Shown: positions 36,252 to 48,145 of the stretch, in pieces
Position numbering within the stretch: the first letter of the stretch is position 1
Layout of the letters: each line of letters begins with the position of its first letter
NCBI RefSeq assembly: GCF_964204645.1
Contig: NC_134036.1
Span: forward strand, 9,594,704 to 9,658,703
From: Tubulanus polymorphus
Lineage: Eukaryota; Nemertea; Palaeonemertea; Tubulaniformes; Tubulanidae
Length of the DNA stretch: 64,000 nucleotides
Direction: 5' to 3'
Notes under the pieces: model-generated
Seen by the model: the letters and a program-made list of their open reading frames with translations, nothing else
What the model was told of the DNA's origin: nothing
Database searches by the model: none
Program-made: the position numbers and the translations under genes

Positions 36252-36896
36252 AGGGGAACTGCAGTGCCAAAACTATAATTTGCTATTCATTTCTACTCTT
36301 GTTGTTGTTTAGCATAATGCTAGTTAAAATTTCCAATTCTCCCTAATTAACCCATACACAACAATTTTAATACTGTTATCGGCAGAATTTAAGGCAGAGA
36401 GAGCCGCCATATTTAACCTCCAAAGCGAGGCTTGTAAACATAGATGACGTATCCCGGCCCATCACATGCGGGAGTGTGTACACAAATACATACACTCATA
36501 GATACAACTGAGAAGAACTCAGTTGAAAATCCCGATTTAAACACTCCTGTTGGGCTTTCAGTGTCGTCTCTGATTTTATTTATCTACCCACTGTGTGAGA
36601 CATATCCAAATAATTGCTGATGCAGCATTATGCTGCATTTTAGAACTGTTGTTTGACTTCAAATGATGAAAACACTATGAATAGCAGCAGTAACACATAT
36701 CGCAGTTGGGCCGGAATACGTCACAGCTGAGAGAAAGCGTCTGCTACGCAGAGAAAATGGCGGCGGCCAGGAACTCTACGAAAAACTTTTTTTTTGCAAA
36801 ACTATTAGATAGAATGTTTTTCTGTTTTCGCGAAAGTGTATTTATAGAGGTTTCAAATGCATATAGATATCAAAAACTTTTCACTGCAGTTCCCCT
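36252..36896. mobile_element. MITE with TTAA target duplication (645 bp)
   Basis: The termini AGGGGAACTGCAGTG are perfect 15-bp inverted repeats. TTAA lies immediately outside on both sides (36248-36251 and 36897-36900). TTAA duplication is typical of Kolobok and piggyBac. The AGGGG start favours Kolobok. There is no coding capacity. Confidence 0.85.
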
Positions 36897-37027
36897 TTAA
36901 AAACGTCCAAATGCACAAATAGTGGGACCTCGTTTAACCCGTTCAGTGCTGAATAATTAACACGCTCCAAAAGTGGTTGAGATAATTAGAAATTTTTTTC
37001 TAATTCTCCAGTGTATAACGGGCATAC

Positions 37028-37209
37028 CACTTAGTGCGTCTTCACAGTGGTGCGGTGTATCATTTGTTACTAATATTTTACTATGTTTGACAGTGCTGCC
37101 ATTTTCCAATAGAAAAAACAAATTACTTATGACATCAATGCATCACGATGCGGTTAGCAAAGTCCATCACTGATTTATACACCGCACTGCAGTGTAGACG
37201 CACTGAGTG
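37028..37209. mobile_element. short MITE with ~37-bp imperfect TIRs
   Basis: Left CACTTAGTGCGTCTTCAC and right (reverse complement) CACTCAGTGCGTCTACAC continue into a shared TGCGGTGTAT. The element is 182 bp, non-coding, and lies about 110 bp upstream of the first recognised exon of the DUF4806-type gene. Confidence 0.65.
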
Positions 37210-37318
37210 AAAGGGAACAAATTACAGGGGACTTTGTCAGGAATCGTTTCGTTGGTTTTCATGATTTGATAATCATACTACATGTACATCCATAAATCTA
37301 TGTATATTATTATTTTAG

Positions 37319-40300
37319 CTCTGGATTTGTGCCGTCTGGCTAGAAGGGAAGAAAGAAATGGTGGGCACGGTGCCGGCCTGCTGGATGGAAGAAAACATGT
37401 TAAGATGGCCTCCTGCAATAAATGCAGAGGAGGATTTCGAGAACCACACAGTTCCCGATTTTAAATGGAGGAGATTCAAAATCATAAAGATAAAAGTTAA
37501 ATCCGGTATGATACTTTGACATTATATTAATTTCTGAAACATACCAATGAAATGATTCAACTTGCAGTAGGAAAGTCTAGTGTTTGAATGCTTGTTAATG
37601 AATTCATGGTGTTTTGAGCACGGCACTAATCTCTGTATCCAGGAGAGTTTGTGGTAGGACTGTAACCTGATCAAATAAACTTAGTGACTGCCCAACTTAA
37701 AGGTAGTTGGATGAATCCTACTAGTTGTGCTCAGTTTTTAATTCATACGATTAGGAACTGTTTTTCTATAATAGGAAAATTTATGATACCCCATATTGCT
37801 CATGCTCTGAAAAATGCTTAAGTTTCTGTTTCAGAACTTGTTTTCTAATTTTATATTTGATACCTGTTTCAGCCAACAGGCAGCTCTGCGATAGTCAAGA
37901 AAATACAGACACTGAACCTGATGAAAGTCGAAAACGAAAGAAAATTTGTTACGAAGACTATGTAATGGAAGAAGATACGGGTAATTTAGCTTATAAATGT
38001 TGACGGTTAACGAAACCCAATTTTTCACCAAGAAGTTCATGTTCACAATGCTGGTTCTCATTCAACAATCCAAAATTTCTTTTCAATTGCTCATGGAGAA
38101 AGAGATTTGGGGGAATTTATAGTTCATGGTCTATGATTTTCGCAATTAATTCAGAGCTGCCAACTTAAAGTTTAAATTTTCATCTTTAGTTGCACGCAAT
38201 ATCCTGCAATGGTCACAGAGTAAACATCTAAGAGATAGCAGTTTTCCTGCATTATGGAGTTGGTTAGGACTATATGGGATTGGCTATATATATCATAAAA
38301 CCATTAAAATTGTACCTTCAGATCCATGTGAGGAAGGTAGTGCATCGTCTGGCGATGAAGAACCAGCTGAAGCGATCGGTGAGTATTGCGTTATCCAGTC
38401 TCAAGATTGAGTAATATAACATTTGATTTTTAGCGAACCTATGGTTCGCTTTTCCTACCACTAGCTGATGACGTCATGCTTCCAATTCATTTGCCTATTG
38501 CGAAAAATTTCAGTAAAACGGTGGCACACTTTTTATCTATAAGGTCCTGAGATCTGATTTTTTCATCAGTGGTGTCATATAGTATCTATTTTACGATCTA
38601 AACATTTCTTATAAATTTGAACTCGCGTTTTTGTGAAATAATCGAAAATATGCCAAAATTGAAGCAAATTGCCGATCTTTTCGTATACACGCGTTACTGT
38701 GAAATCAAAATAGACCCGGACTGCTAGTACTATAAAATTTCATACATTTTCACATAATTTTCGCTGAAAAAACTTCTAGATTTTCTCCCAGGCCTGTCTA
38801 AACGCAGGGGTCCCACTCGCACCTAACTCTCTAATTAACGTGGCTTGACCTTTGAACTATTGTTTCTTGGATATATCCAAGAAATATGGTAGCCTATTAG
38901 GAACATTTTCAAAATTCAAGTGTGGATGCACCGAATGCATATCCGTACACTGAGACACAGTGCGCGCAATTCAACCGCGCATTTCCTGGTTTATTCACAG
39001 GTGTATTTACACGGTATTTCTGCTCATTGAAGGTAAGATTTTCTATGAATATGATTGTCATTGGTCTAAAATGCTCCGAAATGTTTACTACAGCGAGATG
39101 TTTGTATGGGACGGACAGAATTGTAAAACTTCTCTCTATTTGTTACGATGATTGCAATTCAATGCAATTCAATTTTGACTTTATTGATCTTAAACATTGT
39201 TTTACAGATACTGGTACAACGAGAATGAACCACCGCCGCCTTGACTCATCGAAGCAGACAATTATCAGTTTTTCTCAAAAATACATTTCAACTAAAATAT
39301 TGTGAGACAAAACTTCTGATATGATCTAGGGTGGCCTAGCTAGCTCCTACCATCGTATCTTTTGTCGTTGATATGAATATTATTGTCTAAAAATAAATAT
39401 GATTATTCATATTGAAACAGAGTTGCCGTTTGATTTTGATCGCTCCTCTGAAGGTTTGAAAGGCAATGTGTTTATCGATTTTCCACTTCCCCTCTTGCCA
39501 CCGGTCCTTGGACCAGCGTCTAATACATTTTTAGATGTAACAAGTCTAAACTGCCTATTAGTTAATGGTCAGGTGAGCTACAAGACCATTGGTCTTTTAT
39601 TACTTCAGTCAGGACTGGGCCATGAAGAGTTGTCCTTTGATAATGAAGTATACCAATTAGTGGATAATGTTTCCTTATTCTTTCACTGAAAAGAATTTTA
39701 AGCCCATTTTGGAACTATATTTTTAGCCGCAATCAATTGCAATATATTGTAGTCAAAATATGTTCTATGATTTTGGGGAGTTTCAAGGTCATTGATTATG
39801 AAATTATCAGATTGTTGGGCATTTCACCAAATGTGCATGTTGTCCCTGGACCCTGATTTCAGACATGTCTCCCATGTGCCTAATCACTTGAGAGCGTAGC
39901 AGTGCTTGTTAAAATTGTGGTTAGGTTGTAGCTATATATAAAGTACTGAATGATATTTCGTTTTTACTTTCCTTTCAGAGGACATAGGTTTACCTCAACC
40001 TCCAACCGTATCCGCCTTTAAATTACCAGCCACACCGTTGCTGCGTAAGCAGTGTAGTTTCATTCAAATGCCCGATGCCCGCGAGCATTTGTCACGTCAA
40101 ATTCGATCACTTTCATCTACATTGCTCAGTACACCGTCCGTGAAAAACCGAAAGACCGCCGAGTCCGAGCAGTTTTCGCGTGATATTCGATCGTCTTCGC
40201 CGCTCAGTACACCGTCCGTGAAAAACCGAAAGACCGCCGAGTCCGAGCAGTTTTCGAGTGATATTCGATCGTCTTCGTCGCTCGGTACACCGTCCGTGAA

Positions 40301-43300
40301 AAACCGAAAGGCCGACGAGTCCGAGCAGTTTTCGAGTGATATTCGATCGTCTTCGCCGCTCGGTACACCGTCCGTGAAAAACCGAAAGGCCGACGAGTCC
40401 GAGCAGTTTTCGCGTGATATTCGATCGTCTTCGCCGCTCAGTACACCGTCCGTGAAAAACCGAAAGACCGACGAGTCCGAGCAGTTTTCGAGTGATATTC
40501 GATCGTCTTCGCCGCTCAGTACACCGTCCGTGAAAAACCGAAAGGCCGACGAGTCCGAGCAGTTTTCGCGTGATATTCGATCGTCTTCGCCGCTCAGTAC
40601 ACCGTCCGTGAAAAACCGAAAGATCGACGAGTCCGAGCAGTTTTCGAGTGATATTCGATCGTCTTCGTCGCTCAGTACACCGTCCGTGAAAAACCGAAAG
40701 ACCGACGAGTCCGAGCAGTTTTCGCGTGAAATTCGATCGCCTTCGCCGCTCAGTGCACACTGGAAAAACCGAAAGGCCGACGAGTCCGAGCAGTTTTCGC
40801 GTGAAATTCGATCGCCTTCGCCGCTCAGTGCACACTGGAAAAACCGAAAGGCCGACGAGTCCGAGCAGTTTTCGCGTGAAATTCGATCGCCTTCGCCGCT
40901 CAGTGCACACTGGAAAAACCGAAAGGCCGACGAGTCCGAGCAGTTTTCGCGTGAAATTCGATCGCCTTCGCCGCTCAGTGCACACTGGAAAAACCGAAAG
41001 GCCGACGAGTCCGAGCAGTTTTCGAGTGAAATTCGATCGCCTTCGCCTACGTCTTGCCTCAGTACGCAGTCCTGGAAAAATCGAAAGGCTGACGACTGCG
41101 AGCAGTGGTTGCGTGAAATTCGATCACCTTCACCTAAGTTGCTCAGTACACACAGGAAAAATCGAAAAAGTGATGCCCGCGAGCAGTTGTTGCGTGAAAT
41201 TCGAATGCCTACGTCGCTCAGTACACCATCCGTGAAAAATCGAATGGTTGCCGACCGCGAAAAGTTGTCGCGTGAAATTCGATCGCCTGTGGCGCTCAGT
41301 ACACACTGGAAAAATAGAAAGGCTGACGACTCTGAGCAGTTGTCTCAAATGCAATCACCTTCGATGTCCTCCAGTAAATTCCTAGAAGACAGCATAGAGC
41401 CGAGTCAACGATCAACTGATCCATTCCCACTTCCTGATGCGAGTAAGTACATACAAATTTTAAAAAAAAATTAAGTCATTGATGAATAATTGACTGAAAC
41501 CCAAAAATTGTAGTCCGATTTAGTGCAGTTGTTTTGAACAATAGGCTAAGAATAATATCTACCTGAACAAATGATGTATGATTAATTATTGGTCTCAACA
41601 ATAGACAGGATGTTATTTAAAAAGAATCCAGGGAGAAACACACTAGATAATTGGAAGGTTATATATAACAAAGCACTGTTGGTCTAGGGGTCTGATGAGT
41701 ATTAGTGTGATCTGTGTGCATTTTTGGCCAGCACACAGATATCACAACAATCATTTGTCAGTCAATTAAATATTTAGTGATGTTTAATTTGTCAGTCAAT
41801 TAAATATTTAGTGATATTTAATGCGGCATTATTCCTGTTTACTGTATTTAGTTTTGTGGAAAAAAATAGTTTAAATTCAGGTACATTTTGTTATTCCAGA
41901 ATTTCAGAAGAAAGTACTTCACAACCTTATGGAAATCAAAGATCTGATTTGTCGACGAAATCGGGAAACCGTTGAACCCATTGAACAGGTTGACACGATA
42001 GAAGAGCTGCAGGAATTTGAAGACAAATTAGAAAAAGAAAGTTCAGAAAAAGAGAATTTGGTAAGTGACGAACAAGGCAATATAGTTAACTCTATGGATT
42101 TTTCAATGCTAATTTTCCCTTGCTTAAGATGAAAAACATGGTTAATTTAAAAAAGGAACCATTTAACTTATTTGTGATTTGGATTTTACTAATTAAGAGA
42201 AGTTGAGGCATTCAGTAGTCAGAATAATTCAATAAAAATATGTTGGTTTGTGTAGAATTACATACAGTTAAGGCTTACATGTTGTTCAATCACATTCCAG
42301 CTCGGGCAGTTAGAGAACATAGGCGGTGCCCATTTTGCAGATTTCATAAGAAGGGCTTTGCAGAGGTAAGATTCTACACACATGCAAGAGCTATAATAAA
42401 ATGATTTAATTCTGCAATTTTGAAAGAAAATCTCATCATAAACCTTTCCCTATTTTTCCCTAATATGACTCAAAAATCGTGTAACCCTAAAATCACTAAA
42501 AAAAGTAGTGCGATCCTATACTTATGTACATACAATTAAAAACCTTTATTTCTATTTTTTTAAAACCTTTTATATTTATGTATAGGAGGACTTATAATAA
42601 TGATATAGAAATCTCGATTAAGCTGATGAAAAAGTTTGACCGTAGATGGGCCCTATACGCCAATCCCTTTAGAACTTTTATCATTATTTTCATTGTTAAA
42701 ACCATAATATCTATTTCAAGGCACAGTCAAAATTAAGAAGTACTTTTTTCTCGAGTATTCTGAAAATACTTCAATGCTGTAAAATGAGGATTGAAACCTG
42801 TCAGTGACCTGGTCTTTGCAAAGGTTGCATGCCTACTGATAACCGAATCATTTTTACTGTTGATTAAATGTTGTTATTTTTTCATCTTTCTAGGTTACTC
42901 ACAAACAAGCTCATGTCGCATTTTAACATGCATGGAACGAGGGGGAAATTTGGTTTTACGCTCCTCAAGTTATATGCCATTTTGAAAGGTAATATAATTG
43001 TTATTAAAAAATTGGATCATTCATTTATTATGTACGCATAAAATTTGAATTTTTCAACCCTTCTGTACGCAAAATCGGCCATTTTTTTCATATACATTAA
43101 GCGTTACAATTACACAATTTCACTTACCCCTCCCCTAATGCGTACGTATTTAATGAACGACACATATGGGAATAATTCCCTTAATCTAGGTAAATTCCTT
43201 TTGTACAAATACCCCAATTTAAAAGTCATCCATGGAAGAAATATGCCAATTGGGATATTATCTGGGCAATTGTTACATCGGTGTGTTTCTTTATATTGGC

Positions 43301-43713
43301 AACTTTTTATGCTGCCTGTCATGTCCACACATTTTTCGCGGTTTACATTGAAACTATGGTACACAAAATACTCAAAATATCATGCCACTGCAGACGAGCT
43401 ACCCATTTGATTTACTTTCAATCATATTCTCAAAATGTGCTGGAACTGCCTATGCATACCATTTGCATTCTAATATGTAACGTTTAGGTAGCAAAGGTGC
43501 TTGCTTCACTTGGTTTCTTTAGCATGGGTTCTAATTGTATTCAAGTAAAGATATATTGATTGCTTTGTTTTCACTGAACTTTTTTTTATTGTAGAAAGTG
43601 CACTCAAATTGTTTGTTGGTACAGAATTTAATTTCGACGAGGTCTGCGCAACCCACCTAAAAAATGCGCCCGACAGAAAAGGTGGAATTAAAAGAGGTCG
43701 CGACGTAGACTAA
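37319..43713 (+). CDS. DUF4806-domain protein gene with Ser/Arg repeat exon
   Basis: Eight exons join in matching phase with GT-AG sites: 37319-37505, 37873-37980, 38190-38378, 39979-41442, 41900-42060, 42301-42365, 42894-42988 and 43595-43713 (stop TAA). Exon 1 is an internal exon (acceptor TTTTAG); the ATG exon is upstream and not found. Exon 1 has a WLEG...TVPACW segment, common at the start of these proteins. Exons 5-7 form the DUF4806 core: an acidic helical stretch, LGQLENIGGAHF, then LLTNKLMSHFNMHGTRGK. The C-terminus is basic. Exon 4 is dominated by 25/26-residue repeats. Function of DUF4806 proteins is unknown; they are multicopy in many invertebrates, sometimes transposon-linked. 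All exons are intact. Confidence 0.75.
38379..39978 (+). other. intron 3 of the DUF4806-type gene (1.6 kb)
   Basis: No exon is required here, because the flanking phases match. A MITE-A tail fragment (TGTTGTCCCTGGACCCTGAT) lies near 39838. A 96-codon frame at 39399-39689 has no recognisable domain. Confidence 0.5.
40074..41365 (+). repeat. 75/78-bp coding minisatellite in exon 4
   Basis: Sixteen full units and one partial encode (A/T)DESEQFS(R/S)(D/E)IRSxSPLS plus TPSVKNRK (26 residues, first eight units) or AHWKNRK (25 residues, later units). The central units are nearly identical at DNA level and the outer ones degenerate, the signature of unequal exchange or slippage. SPS and RSxSP motifs could be phosphorylated. 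The antisense strand is open for ~290 codons as a by-product. Confidence 0.9.
41757..41823. repeat. 33-bp tandem duplication in intron
   Basis: GTCAGTCAATTAAATATTTA followed by GTGAT(G/A)TTTAAT occurs twice head to tail, with one mismatch. It lies in intron 4 of the DUF4806-type gene. Confidence 0.75.
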
Positions 43714-44767
43714 AAACTATTCTTGAAGAATCTGATTCAAAGTTTGAATCGGGACTTTCTTTGTATTGTATTTCGTTTATCGTCCATATCATTAACCCTT
43801 AGGTGCCTGAGGGGTCCGGCCTGTAAATCCGCTAATGTGCCTGAGCATTCCTATTGTTTCTATGAATGACGAAGACGACTGATAATGAAATTGCTATTAC
43901 TTTTTTATTTTTGGTGCTACAGTATTCAACCAAGTATCAAATTAAAGGTATTTTCTAGCATATTTAGAATCCATTGTCATAAATTATACATCTAGTAATG
44001 GGGGCCAGCTAGAAAATTTCAAACAACCACCCCAAAATTTTGGTTAAATTTATTTGGTGAAATTCTGAAAATGGAACTCTCTCTTTAGTAAAGTATCTTG
44101 CCCTTATCAGAATAATCAATTGCAGGTGATTCCATAGACTGTTTCTAACAACATATACAAAATCAGGGCAAAAGACTTCAAAATAAAAAAGTTAAAGCAA
44201 TTTTTCCTCAGAATCCAGATTTCAAAATTTTGCACGCACTGAAATGTCAGAAAATCAAAATTGAAGTTACCAACAAGTTTTATTCATTTTAGCTTATAAA
44301 TGTGTGCAATTACAACCTATAATATTCCTTAGTTGTCTACTCTCCTCCTTCCTCTCTGAACTGATTTTCGCTATATCCTCATTTTCGGTATCAGTGTTCG
44401 TAATAGTCATTAATCAGGGCTGTTTCCGCTGTTATTTTGATTAGAATAGTCACCTTCTAAGTTGCTATCACCTGCCCCTTCAGAATTTCCGGAGTCCTCA
44501 TGACTAGCTTCGCTTGGACTCCGTTTAAACACACTAAAAAGATTTTTTTTCATGCACGATTCGTCATTTAGACATTCACTTCCGTGTTAGTTCTTATTTT
44601 AACCACCGATGGCAGCACTAGCTGGTTGGTAGTTTTATCGGTTCCACCTTAAACTTGCAGGCACCGATCGGCGCTTAGCGCCGTTTTTACGCATTTTGGC
44701 GCCCCTAGGCACCAAAGGGTTCAATATACATTTTTCATTGCTTTTGACAATCTAATCCTATTATGAT
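43714..44767. other. 3' flank and non-coding interval
   Basis: 3' flank of the DUF4806-type gene. AATAAA-type signals are not distinct. No genes or repeats supported. Confidence 0.4.
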
Positions 44768-44768
44768 T

Positions 44769-45366
44769 ATGCTTGGTTCACACACACGATTTTTCGTCGA
44801 GGAATCGAGCAACTCGCAGTCGAGCATAACTATTTTGAAGTGAGTCATGTGTGTGAACGAAAAATCTGCTCGATTTTCCTTGACACAACTCTTGTCTCGA
44901 CTTGTTGAGAAAAATAGAACAACCAATCAACATGCAGTATATTCGCGCGCATTTTAGCTTCCTTTCTGATAAGAGAGGACAATATATTTCTACAATAAAA
45001 GAATAAAACTTTGATAAAATCTCATCAAATTAAACTTGTGTCTCTCAGATAGTTGATAAATGAGACTGGATCCTCTTTGATTTTTTGTGTCAGGTGTTTC
45101 CAGGATCCTGACACCCGGTGTGATATCCATGGTTGCTGAACCACTGAAGTCATTTTGACATCTTATTCGCAGTTTTCTTATTGATTTCTGCTTAGATTAT
45201 GATTTCTTGTTAAATCCATCTCTGGGTTATACACTGCTGTATCTCCGCCCAGCTGGAGTTGTGTGAATTATGTTGTGTGTGAACAAACATTTCGACACAA
45301 CTTCTAACTGGGTCAGAAGTAGAGACTCAATTTCTCTTCAAAAAGTCGTGTGTGTGAACCTAACAT
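44769..45366. mobile_element. MITE with GGTTCACACACACGA termini
   Basis: TTGGTTCACACACACGAT at the left is mirrored by GTCGTGTGTGTGAACCTAA at the right. Internal copies of TGTGTGTGAAC occur near 44848 and 45275. About 600 bp, no coding capacity. CACAC-type ends recall hAT or Harbinger MITEs, but no duplication was resolved. Confidence 0.55.
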
Positions 45367-45427
45367 TATTCCAATGGAAAAAAAAACTCGCAAAATAAGT
45401 CGTGTGTATTTTTATGTTTTTATTTTA

Positions 45428-46186
45428 GCCCACTTGGGACTTTAGTCCCAGCGGACTATTGTGTTCACTTTTCGCCCGTAGACGGAATCCAGTTATATTG
45501 GGAAGTTTTGAAGACGCTTCAATGGATTGTTTTAATCTTTGGTTTATACATGTATCTACCCTAGATACATGTTTTGCCCGAAAACTGGCCCAATCAGAAT
45601 CAAGATGGCAAACTGGCAGCCATCGTTGTTCGCCAAAATCAGCACTTTTTACACATTTTTGAAGTTTTCAAGGGGAATTTTTAAAACGCTTGGATCAATT
45701 ATCTCGATCTTTCACATATATTTGTATCTCCCTATGGTGCACCAGCATAAGAAAAAGAAAAATTGGGTTGATTGGACCCAAGATGGCCGTCGTGTGACCT
45801 TTTTTGTGCCCAAAAAGGTCATTTTTGCCCCAAATTCCGAGACCTGTAGTTTCCGAATGGTTTGCCATTTTTCATTGAAATTCGTGATGGTTATACTTTG
45901 AGAAGAACTCTTAAACATATCAGACAGATTCTTTGATCAGTCAAGCGTGACGCAATCGGCAGCCATCTTAGTGTCATCAGTTCTCATTTGTAAATGAAAA
46001 AAGGTTTTTTGCGGAAAATATCGACAGGTTTTGACTTTTAGTCTTGATAGTTGATAAATAGTATCACTACTAGAGTATCTATGATTGTGGTGAGTTTTAA
46101 GGTCATTGCCTTCTTAAAATGTTCACCAGGGGGTGTTGAATATTGAAATTTTCTGTTGAGCATTTCAAACCACTTCCCAAGTGGGC
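45428..46186 (+). mobile_element. MITE family A, copy 2
   Basis: Same 12-bp ends (GCCCACTTGGGA) and internal blocks as 20008-20589, in the opposite orientation and longer. A third, end-deleted relative runs from about 47190 to 48145 and is mixed with tandem repeats. Confidence 0.65.
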
Positions 46187-46548
46187 GTGGTGTCCCTGGA
46201 CCGCTAGTTAAGTTAAACAGTTAGGCTAGTCATTTTAAGTCATTAAATGGTACCTACTGTCCAGCCTAAAAAGGCACTAGATTTTCAATAAAAACTGTAT
46301 TGTCCATCTTTGATTTTTTGGGGAAGTCCCCTATAGTTTAGCTTTGAGCATTTTGCTCATAAGAGCACCTGTATATCTTACGAAACGTTGTCTGCATTTG
46401 CCGCTGGGCTGTGTCTCTTTATTTGTATATGATGGTTAGATAACTTTTAAGATTTTAAAATTAAAAGTGTTCATTTGTTTCATTTTAAATATCAATTGTT
46501 CGTTCTATTTTAGTAGGAAATTGATTGAATTCCTCCTCTCCTGACGTA

Positions 46549-46602
46549 CACATTGGATGTGAAAGGCGTACGCTTAAATTGTGTACGCCTTTCACATCTA
46601 AT
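46549..46602. repeat. near-perfect hairpin (~25-bp arms)
   Basis: GATGTGAAAGGCGTACGC and its reverse complement are separated by seven bases, with one or two mismatches in the outer arms. The arms would extrude as a cruciform. No overlapping gene. Confidence 0.7.
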
Positions 46603-46829
46603 GTGATGGGGCCTTTTTTGTTCATATTCTGCGTTGCCCTTTCTGGTATCTTGAAAAGGAGTTTGAATGATATCTTCAGGACATCATTTATATTTGTCTA
46701 GAATTAGTCGTCCGATGACATCTTCCTGATTTGCAAATATGACCAGTTGGTGATCTTATTATGATGTCACATCAATACATCATTTTGATATCTTTAAGAC
46801 ATCCACGTGTTTACTGGGGAGTTTTAAGG

Positions 46830-48115
46830 ACATTAGTTATTCTAAATGGTCACCAGGGGGCGTTGAATAGTAGAATAACTTAGTATTTCCATATTATATT
46901 GTTACCTGGGCATATTTTGTTACTATGATCAATTGCAAAGTTGTATATCATGACATGTTCTATGATTGTGGTGAGTTTCGAGGTCATTGGGCTTTGAATA
47001 TGGTCACCAGGGGCGTTGAATTGTAGAATAAGTTTGTATTTCCATATTAAATTGGTCACGAGGCATATTTTGTCATCACAATCAATTACAAAATCGTAGC
47101 TGCTGACATGTTCTCTGATTGTGGTGGGTTTCAATTGTAACGATATTATCGGTGATTCACCACCAGGTGGAGCTGGTTTAACTGGTGTTGTCCTAGACAC
47201 ATCTTTAGCCAAAAAACTGGCCCTGTCAGATTCAAGATGGTCGACTGGCAGCCCTTGTTGTTCGCCAAAACCCGCACTTTTTACACATTTTCGAAGTTTT
47301 CGAGGGAAATTTTGAAGACGCTTTGATCAATTACCTTGATCTTTAGTTTATATTTGAATCTTCCAAGGGCCCATCAGCATAAAAATAATTGGGTCGATCT
47401 GACTCAAGATGGCCGGCCTATGTCGTTTTTAGTGCCCAATGACACAATTGGCGGCCATCTTGGTGTCATCAGTACTCATTCGTAAGTGGGAAAAAGTTTT
47501 TCGACATTATATTGATATCTTAGCATATTTTGTTACAACAAGGAATTAGAAAGTTGTAGCTTATAACGTGTCATCGGTTTTTGTATATTGCCACCAGGGG
47601 GCGTTGAATAATACAATATCTTAGTATTTCTATATTATATTTGTACCAATGCATATTTTGTTAGCACAATCGATTGCAAAGTTGTAGCTCATGACATCGT
47701 CTATGATTGTGGTGAGTTTCAAGGACATTAGTTATTCTATATGGCCACTAGGGGTTGTTGACTAATAGTATAACTTAGTATATCCTTATTATATTTTTAC
47801 CTAGGCATATTTTGTTACCATGACCAATTGCAAAGTTGTAGCTCATGACATGTGCAATGATTGTGGTGAGTTGCAAGGACATTGGGTTTTGAATATGGTC
47901 ACCAGGGGGCGTTGAATAGTAGAATAACTTAGTATTTCCATATTGAATTGGTAACGAGGCATATTTTGTTATCACAATAAATTACAAAATCGTAGCTGCT
48001 GACATGTTCTATGATTGTGGTTAGTTTCAAGGTCATGTATAAGGTTTCAAGGTTTTGTATATGGTCACCAGGGGGCGTTGAATATTAAAAATTGTTAGAT
48101 TGTTGGACATTTGAA
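46830..48115. repeat. ~155-bp tandem array with CACCAGGGGGCGTTGAAT core
   Basis: The GGGGGCGTTGAAT core recurs at about 46856, 47008, 47593, 47752, 47905 and 48070, with an outlying copy near 46129. Spacing within runs is 150-165 bp. Units also share AACTTAGTATTTCCATATT, GCATATTTTGTTA and GATTGTGGTGAGTTTCAAGG. The array is split by MITE-A-like sequence at ~47130-47530, so it seems to have grown inside a MITE-A copy. Confidence 0.7.
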
Positions 48116-48145
48116 ACCACTTCCCAAGTGAACATGGTGTCCCTG

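Noticed and set aside
39399-39689. 96-codon frame in intron 3 of the DUF4806-type gene
   Set aside because: It has no recognisable domain and the flanking exons already join in phase without it.
40113-40985. 290-codon minus-strand frame
   Set aside because: It exists only because the coding minisatellite lacks stops on both strands. Matching splice phases support the plus strand.
46830-48115. Regularly spaced repeats, possible CRISPR
   Set aside because: The DNA is eukaryotic, the units are ~155 bp without unique spacers and they lie inside a MITE relative.
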